Source: Streptomyces xanthochromogenes (GTDB lineage Bacteria > Actinomycetota > Actinomycetes > Streptomycetales > Streptomycetaceae). From it: a stretch of DNA of 64,000 nt. Shown in pieces: positions 59,930-64,000 of this stretch. Where the stretch lies: contig NZ_BMUZ01000013.1 of assembly GCF_014650455.1 (NCBI RefSeq), forward strand, positions 245,941-309,940. Direction: 5' to 3'. The first letter of the stretch is position 1. The number at the start of each line of letters is the position of its first letter. Under the pieces are notes generated by a model. That model worked only from the letters and a program-made list of their open reading frames with translations. It was not told the origin of the DNA and did no database searches. The translations under genes and the position numbers were made by a program.

Positions 59930-60490
59930 GTGAACGAGACGATGGTGACGCTGGTCGGCAATGCGGCCACGCAGGTGGAGTGGCGCGAGACGGCGACGGG
60001 CGGGGTGGCCCGGTTCCGGCTCGCGGTGACCGCGCGCCGCTTCGACCGTGAAAGGCAGTCCTGGGTCGACGGGGCGACCAGCTTCTACACGGTGTGGGCG
60101 GCGCGGGCGCTCGGCATGAATCTGACGGGCTCGGTCGCGATCGGCGAACCGGTCGTGGTGCACGGCCGGTTGAAGGTGCGGGACGAGGACCGCAAGGACG
60201 GCTCGCGCCGGTTCTCGGCCGACGTCGACGCGGTGGCGGTCGGGCACGACATCTCGCGCGGCACCAGCGCCTTCCGACGGGTGTTCAGGGGCGAGGCGGC
60301 CCCGGTCGGACGAGCTGGCCCGCCGGGGGCGGAGGGCGGCCCGGTGCCGGGCCCGGAGGCGGCCTCGGCCGGTGCGGCCGATCCCGTCCCGACCGACGGA
60401 ACGGGGGCGGTTTCGGCCAAGGACATTCCGGCGGTGGTATGGGAATCGGCCACGCCGGTGGCCGAGACGGTTCCTTCGACGCCCTTCTGA
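59930..60490 (+). CDS. ssbB: Single-stranded DNA-binding protein, SsbB type
   Basis: A 186-aa SSB. The OB fold covers residues 1-115 ('VTLVGNAATQVEWRETATGG', 'RFRLAVTARRFDRERQSW', 'TVWAARALGMNLTGSVAIGE', 'VVVHGRLKVRDEDRKDGSRR'); the tail is Pro/Ala/Gly-rich and lacks the acidic DDDIPF-type end of replicative SSB. This matches SsbB of streptomycetes, the paralogue linked to chromosome segregation in sporulation. Its place next to dynAB supports that. GTG at 59930 with GAGGG upstream gives the typical start 'VNETMVT'. Confidence 0.85.
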   Translation: MNETMVTLVGNAATQVEWRETATGGVARFRLAVTARRFDRERQSWVDGATSFYTVWAARALGMNLTGSVAIGEPVVVHGRLKVRDEDRKDGSRRFSADVDAVAVGHDISRGTSAFRRVFRGEAAPVGRAGPPGAEGGPVPGPEAASAGAADPVPTDGTGAVSAKDIPAVVWESATPVAETVPSTPF

Positions 60491-60634
60491 ACGGGGGGAC
60501 TTGAGAAAGAAAGTTGGGGAAGGGGAGTGCGAGGGGGTGGAGGGGGAGCGCAGGCCGGGGCACGGCCAGTGTCCCTAAACTCCCCTTCTGTCCAGGGGAT
60601 TTGTCGATAAGCCCAGGTGACACACGCGTTCTGG

Positions 60635-60663
60635 GATAACGATTCTGAATCGGAATGGTTATC
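60635..60663. promoter_or_regulatory. 29-bp imperfect palindrome upstream of the LAETG protein gene
   Basis: The segment from GATAACGATTC to GAATGGTTATC is symmetric at 24 of 29 positions (arms GATAAC/GTTATC plus inner ATTC/GAAT and GA/TC). It is about 150 bp upstream of the surface protein gene and unusually AT-rich for this genome, so a dimeric regulator site is likely. The regulator is unknown. Confidence 0.5.
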
Positions 60664-60815
60664 TGATGTCATCCCTGCGGATCGTCGACTTCCGCATCCC
60701 TAGGATTCCGGCGTACTCACGGGGCACTTGAGTCTGCCGGCGAGGCACTTCCCCCACGCGCACCTCTCGTGCACGCGCACCACATGCGAAAGAGCCTCGC
60801 CCGAAGGGGAATTCT

Positions 60816-62240
60816 GTGTTTTCAGCCGTTAACGGGCCTTCCGCCCGCAAGCGGGGTGCTCTGCGCCTCGCCACCGCCACAGCCGTCACGGGTCTCCTCG
60901 CGGCCGGTGCGATAGCCGGCGCGGGCACGTCCTTCGCGGACACGCCCGACCAGCAGGGCCAGGGCGGCGCCACCGCGACCATCCAGGGCCTTGAGCCCGG
61001 CTCCTTCGCCGACGCGATCATCACGAACGGCCGTGAGACGGAGAAGGTTTCCGCGGGTCTGTTCCGGATGAACGTCGACGGCGGCGGCACGCTGCGCACG
61101 TACTGCATCGACATCCACAACCCGACGCAGCGTGAGGCGAAGTACCGCGAGACGCCGTGGAGCGGCACCTCCCTGGCGACCAACAAGGACGCCGGCAAGA
61201 TCCGCTGGATCCTGGAGAACTCCTACCCGCAGAAGAACGACCTCGGGCAGCTCGCCAAGGACGCGGGTGTCAGCGGCAAGCTCAACAACGCCGAGGCCGC
61301 CGCCGCCACCCAGGTCGCCATCTGGCGCTACTCGGACGGCGCCCAGGTCAAGGCCAAGAACAAGGACGCCGAGAAGCTCGCCGAGTGGCTGTACGACAGC
61401 GCGAAGGTCGTCGAGGAGCCCAAGGCCTCCCTGACGCTCGACAACGCGTCGGTGGCGGGCAAGGCCGGCCAGAAGCTCGGCCCGGTCACGGTGCACACCA
61501 ACGCCGACAAGGTGACGGTCACCGCGTCCGAGGAGCTGAAGGCCACCAAGGTCCAGGTCGTCGACGAGGGCGGGAAGGCCGTAACCTCCGCCGTCAACAA
61601 CAGCAAGCTCTACTTCAACGTGCCTGCTGGTACCCAGCCGGGCGCCGGTTCGCTGCGCCTTTCGGCCACCACCCAGGTGCCGGTCGGCCGCGCGTTCGCG
61701 AGTGACTCCAAGAGCCAGACCCAGATCCTCGCGGGCTCCAGCGACTCGACGGTCAACGCCGAGGCCAAGGTTTCCTGGGCCAAGCAGGGTGCCATCCCGG
61801 CCGTGACGGTCAAGAAGGACTGCGCCAAGGGCGGCGTGGACATCACCGTCACCAACAAGGGCGACGAGGCCTTCCCGGTGACCGTCGGCGGCAAGACCGT
61901 CGCCACGGTCCCGGCGGGCGGCTCGAAGACCGTGCTGTTCCCGGTCGCGGAGGACGAGAAGTACGACTTCACCATCGCGGGCCAGCACTTCTCCGGAACG
62001 CTCGACTGCAAGACCGCCGGTACGCCGTCGACCCCCCCGTCCTCGAAGCCCAGCCCCGCCTCGGCCGGTGGCAGCTCGACCGGGACCAACGGGAGCAACG
62101 GGACCACCGGTGGCACCAACCTCGCCGAGACCGGTAGCTCCAGCTCCACCCCGATGATCGCCGGTGCGGCGGTCGTCCTGGTCCTGCTCGGCGGCGGCGC
62201 CGTCTTCTTCCTCCGCAAGAAGAAGACCGCGGGTCACTGA
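60816..62240 (+). CDS. Thioester-domain (TQXA) surface protein with LAETG sorting signal
   Basis: A 474-aa cell-wall protein. Signal peptide 1-40. The thioester domain has the cysteine in 'LRTYCIDIHNPTQ' (Cys97) and the 'ATQVAIWRYSDG' (TQXA) block near 164-175, whose glutamine pairs with the cysteine in an internal thioester able to bind amines covalently. Ig-like segments follow (about 200-410), then a Ser/Thr/Gly/Asn linker and the sorting signal 'NLAETG' near 437, a membrane helix and 'RKKKTAGH'. LAxTG is the class E sortase site of streptomycetes. GTG at 60816 with CGAAGGGGA upstream. Confidence 0.92.
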   Translation: MFSAVNGPSARKRGALRLATATAVTGLLAAGAIAGAGTSFADTPDQQGQGGATATIQGLEPGSFADAIITNGRETEKVSAGLFRMNVDGGGTLRTYCIDIHNPTQREAKYRETPWSGTSLATNKDAGKIRWILENSYPQKNDLGQLAKDAGVSGKLNNAEAAAATQVAIWRYSDGAQVKAKNKDAEKLAEWLYDSAKVVEEPKASLTLDNASVAGKAGQKLGPVTVHTNADKVTVTASEELKATKVQVVDEGGKAVTSAVNNSKLYFNVPAGTQPGAGSLRLSATTQVPVGRAFASDSKSQTQILAGSSDSTVNAEAKVSWAKQGAIPAVTVKKDCAKGGVDITVTNKGDEAFPVTVGGKTVATVPAGGSKTVLFPVAEDEKYDFTIAGQHFSGTLDCKTAGTPSTPPSSKPSPASAGGSSTGTNGSNGTTGGTNLAETGSSSSTPMIAGAAVVLVLLGGGAVFFLRKKKTAGH

Positions 62241-62274
62241 CCAGCACCCCGGTGAGCTCCGACTGAGCTGACCC

Positions 62275-62311
62275 CGACGGCCCCGGTACGCATCGCGTAC
62301 CGGGGCCGTCG
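62275..62311 (+). terminator. Perfect 16-bp hairpin after the LAETG gene
   Basis: CGACGGCCCCGGTACG (62275-62290), loop CATCG, then CGTACCGGGGCCGTCG (62296-62311): all 16 pairs match. Starts 35 bp after the stop codon. No U-tract, as usual in streptomycetes. Confidence 0.85.
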
Positions 62312-62530
62312 CCGTGCGCGGGCCGACCCCGGCGGGGCGGGCGGGCCGGGGACGGCAGCCGTGCGCGCAGCGGCATCCCGGCCGCGAGGCGCCCGTCGGC
62401 GACGGTCGGTAACAGGTCCGCTACCCAAACCGGCCCCGAACGCCCAGGTCGTGGGCCCGGGCCCATACCCGTTTCCCCCGGGGGGTGGCCGTCAGGCAAG
62501 ATGGGGTGTTTTTGGCGAGTCCGACCATGG

Positions 62531-62575
62531 AATAGGCCCCTGACCAGCGGCGGAACCGCTAACCAAGGGCCTATT
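62531..62575 (-). terminator. Two-level hairpin after integrase gene
   Basis: Outer arms AATAGGCCC (62531-62539) and GGGCCTATT (62567-62575) enclose an inner AGCGG/CCGCT hairpin (62546-62560). It lies 27 bp after the integrase stop on the minus strand and would terminate that gene; AT-rich flanks and symmetry also make it a candidate part of the attachment region. Confidence 0.6.
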
Positions 62576-62601
62576 TGGGGCCGTGGGCCGTCTGTGGGCC
62601 G

Positions 62602-63864
62602 TTAGGCTGCTTCCGGGAGCCCCGGCAGAGCCCCGGGGTGGATGCGGTGGAAGACGGCCGACACAGCCTTGCGCGTCCGCTCCTCGCTGCTCGGCATCAA
62701 GTGCGTGTAGATCCGCAGCGTGAAGCCAGGGTCCGAGTGTCCCAGATAAATACTCAGAGCCTTGATGCTCTCCCCGCCGTCCAAGAGCATCGACGCGTAG
62801 AAGTGGCGCAGCGCGTGCATGCCGTCGTCGGGTGCAGCGGCATAGCGCTGGCCTCGCTCCCTGGGCGGGATGACACCAGCGGACGCCAGAGCGGGTTTCC
62901 ACACGAAGTCATCGAAGTAGCTGCGCCAGATGGCACGCCCCACGCCGCTGGTGAAGACCAACTGCCGGGCAACCAAGGGGCCGTCCGGTGTCTTCCACGG
63001 CAGCTTGACCTCAACCGGCGGAAACCGGCGCATGTGGTCACGGAAGGCGCCCGCTACCACCGGGCTGAGCGGCACGTCCCGCAACTTGCCCCTCTTGGGC
63101 GGGGCGAACACAAGCGTTCCGCGCACGCGCTTGACCTGCTGGCGCACGTACACCCATCCGGTCCCGAAACCGATGTTGTCCGCGTCCAGGCCCAACACTT
63201 CGCCCTGGCGCAGTCCGCAGCCGCCGGCCGCATCTACGGTGGCCGCGTACCGATCGGGCAGCCCAGCACGCACCGCGAGTACGCGAGACTCGGGCCACGG
63301 CTGAATCAGCCGGGGATCGGGGTCCGGGGCCTTGACCGACTGGGCATGGCACGGGTTCTTCTTGAGTACGCCGTCATCCACGGCCGCGTTGAACAGGGAC
63401 GACACCGAGTCGTAGATGGCACGCCGGTAGGTGGCGTTGGGCACGGCGGACTGAAGCGTGCTCAGCCAGGTGCGCACGTGTTCAGGCTTGAACGACCCCA
63501 TGGGGCGCTTCCCCAGGTGGGGAACCGCGTGAAGTCGGATGCGCCGGTCGACAGCTTCCTGACTTCCCAGGTCGGTTGTCAGACCGCCGAGCCACTTCGC
63601 TGCGTACTCGCGGAACGTGACCTGTCCGGCCTTCGGGTCGATGTAGTCGCCCGCGTCCATGTCCGCCTGAATCTTCGTAAGCCACTTCTCAGCGCGCCCC
63701 TTCTGGCGGTCCGGGAAGCTCTTGGACTGCTCGGTGCCATCAGGGCCGACGTACCGGGCGCGGTAACGCAGCCCGATGCCATACCGGTCGCTCTTGATGC
63801 GGTGAGGCTTGCCGTCGGCGCCGATGTCGGTCTTGTACCAGCGGTCTTGAATGTGGCCTGCCAC
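62602..63864 (-). CDS. Tyrosine recombinase/integrase of an integrative element
   Basis: A 420-aa phage-type integrase. An N-terminal arm domain and SAM-like core-binding domain ('FREYAAKWLGGLTTDLG', about 80-170) precede the catalytic domain with the full R...HxxR...H...Y set: 'GCGLRQGEVLGLD' (Arg near 218), 'MHALRHFYASML' (HxxR near 350), 'YLGHSDPGFTLRIYTHLM' (His near 375 and Tyr near 384). This is the type found on actinomycete integrative and conjugative elements and prophages. Upstream is an excisionase-like gene running off the window, the classic xis-int order. ATG at 63864 with CGAGGAGC upstream. Confidence 0.93.
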   Translation of the reverse strand: MAGHIQDRWYKTDIGADGKPHRIKSDRYGIGLRYRARYVGPDGTEQSKSFPDRQKGRAEKWLTKIQADMDAGDYIDPKAGQVTFREYAAKWLGGLTTDLGSQEAVDRRIRLHAVPHLGKRPMGSFKPEHVRTWLSTLQSAVPNATYRRAIYDSVSSLFNAAVDDGVLKKNPCHAQSVKAPDPDPRLIQPWPESRVLAVRAGLPDRYAATVDAAGGCGLRQGEVLGLDADNIGFGTGWVYVRQQVKRVRGTLVFAPPKRGKLRDVPLSPVVAGAFRDHMRRFPPVEVKLPWKTPDGPLVARQLVFTSGVGRAIWRSYFDDFVWKPALASAGVIPPRERGQRYAAAPDDGMHALRHFYASMLLDGGESIKALSIYLGHSDPGFTLRIYTHLMPSSEERTRKAVSAVFHRIHPGALPGLPEAA

Positions 63865-63885
63865 TTCGAGCTCCTCGGGAACGTG

Positions 63886-63918
63886 AGCAGGGACGCGACC
63901 GGTGGTCGCGTCCCTGCT
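63886..63918. terminator. Perfect 15-bp hairpin between xis-like gene and int
   Basis: AGCAGGGACGCGACC (63886-63900), loop GGT, GGTCGCGTCCCTGCT (63904-63918). Placed between the xis stop at 63931 and the int start at 63864, it may limit read-through into int or act as an attenuator. Confidence 0.65.
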
Positions 63919-63930
63919 GGGTGGTGGGGT

Positions 63931-64000
63931 TCAGTCGTCGTCGTGGTCGGAGCGGCTGTCGACCCAAGCGCGTACAGCGGCGGGGTCATAGCGCACGTGC
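63931..64000 (-). CDS. Excisionase-like HTH protein, only C-terminus in window
   Basis: The last 22 codons read 'VRYDPAAVRAWVDSRSDHDD' before a TGA at 63931. This is the usual C-terminal end ('RxxxxDVxAWLxSRR') of small excisionase-family HTH proteins found just upstream of actinomycete integrase genes. The rest lies beyond the right edge. Confidence 0.65.
   Translation of the reverse strand, partial: HVRYDPAAVRAWVDSRSDHDDD

Noticed and set aside
62241..62601. tRNA gene as integration site
   Set aside because: No acceptor stem or T-arm motif can be found on either strand in this stretch.

Overview
The window is a very GC-rich actinobacterial chromosome segment, almost certainly from a Streptomyces. 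Evidence: strong third-position GC, many GTG starts and 4-bp start/stop overlaps, a mycothiol-dependent-enzyme-family gene, a sortase-E type LAETG cell-wall protein, the sporulation trio dynA-dynB-ssbB, a Nur-box controlled nickel permease, and dispersed intergenic repeats typical of the genus. It reads as ordinary core chromosome with a few accessory scars, and an integrative element begins at the right edge.

Layout. 1-5023: PucR-type regulator (cut by the left edge), Na+/solute symporter, ureohydrolase and TPP-dependent decarboxylase-like enzyme, together a likely guanidino-compound uptake and catabolism cluster. 5179-8919: one-chain asymmetric ABC exporter. 8920-14340: repeat-rich spacers around secreted proteins (small exported protein, S37 aminopeptidase, lipoprotein, Tat-type GH3 hexosaminidase). 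14549-19702: AhpD-like protein, decayed regulator fragments, an unknown 292-aa protein, LysR/EamA divergent pair, and a two-gene unit whose AbiEii-like nucleotidyltransferase is frameshifted. 19734-25538: two TIM-barrel isomerases, DUF993 protein and Gfo/Idh/MocA oxidoreductase, facing a LacI regulator across a palindromic operator. 26086-32531: CapA lipoprotein, small proteins, RecD2-like helicase, citrate synthase.

32932-35958: copper module copA-copZ under a CsoR-like operator; copA carries a repeat-expanded linker containing a copy of the intergenic repeat. 36035-43764: small HTH protein, inosose isomerase-like gene, and the myo-inositol operon iolC-aldolase-iolB-iolD-iolA. 43894-45679: Phd/Fic toxin-antitoxin pair with a nonsense codon in the toxin, then two truncated genes meeting head to head. 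45966-54452: amino-acid permease, mycothiol-type enzyme, a membrane hydrolase fused to an ABC ATPase with its permease, aspartate aminotransferase, tsaD. 54460-60490: two Nur-like boxes and a nickel permease, tRNA-Arg(UCU), dynA-dynB, ssbB. 60816-62240: thioester-domain LAETG surface protein. 62531-64000: integrase and the end of an excisionase-like gene.

The most distinctive items are the hydrolase/ABC fusion, the repeat family that also invaded copA, the double Nur-like box, and several genes caught decaying (Fic, AbiEii-like, LysR, DUF5753 regulator).
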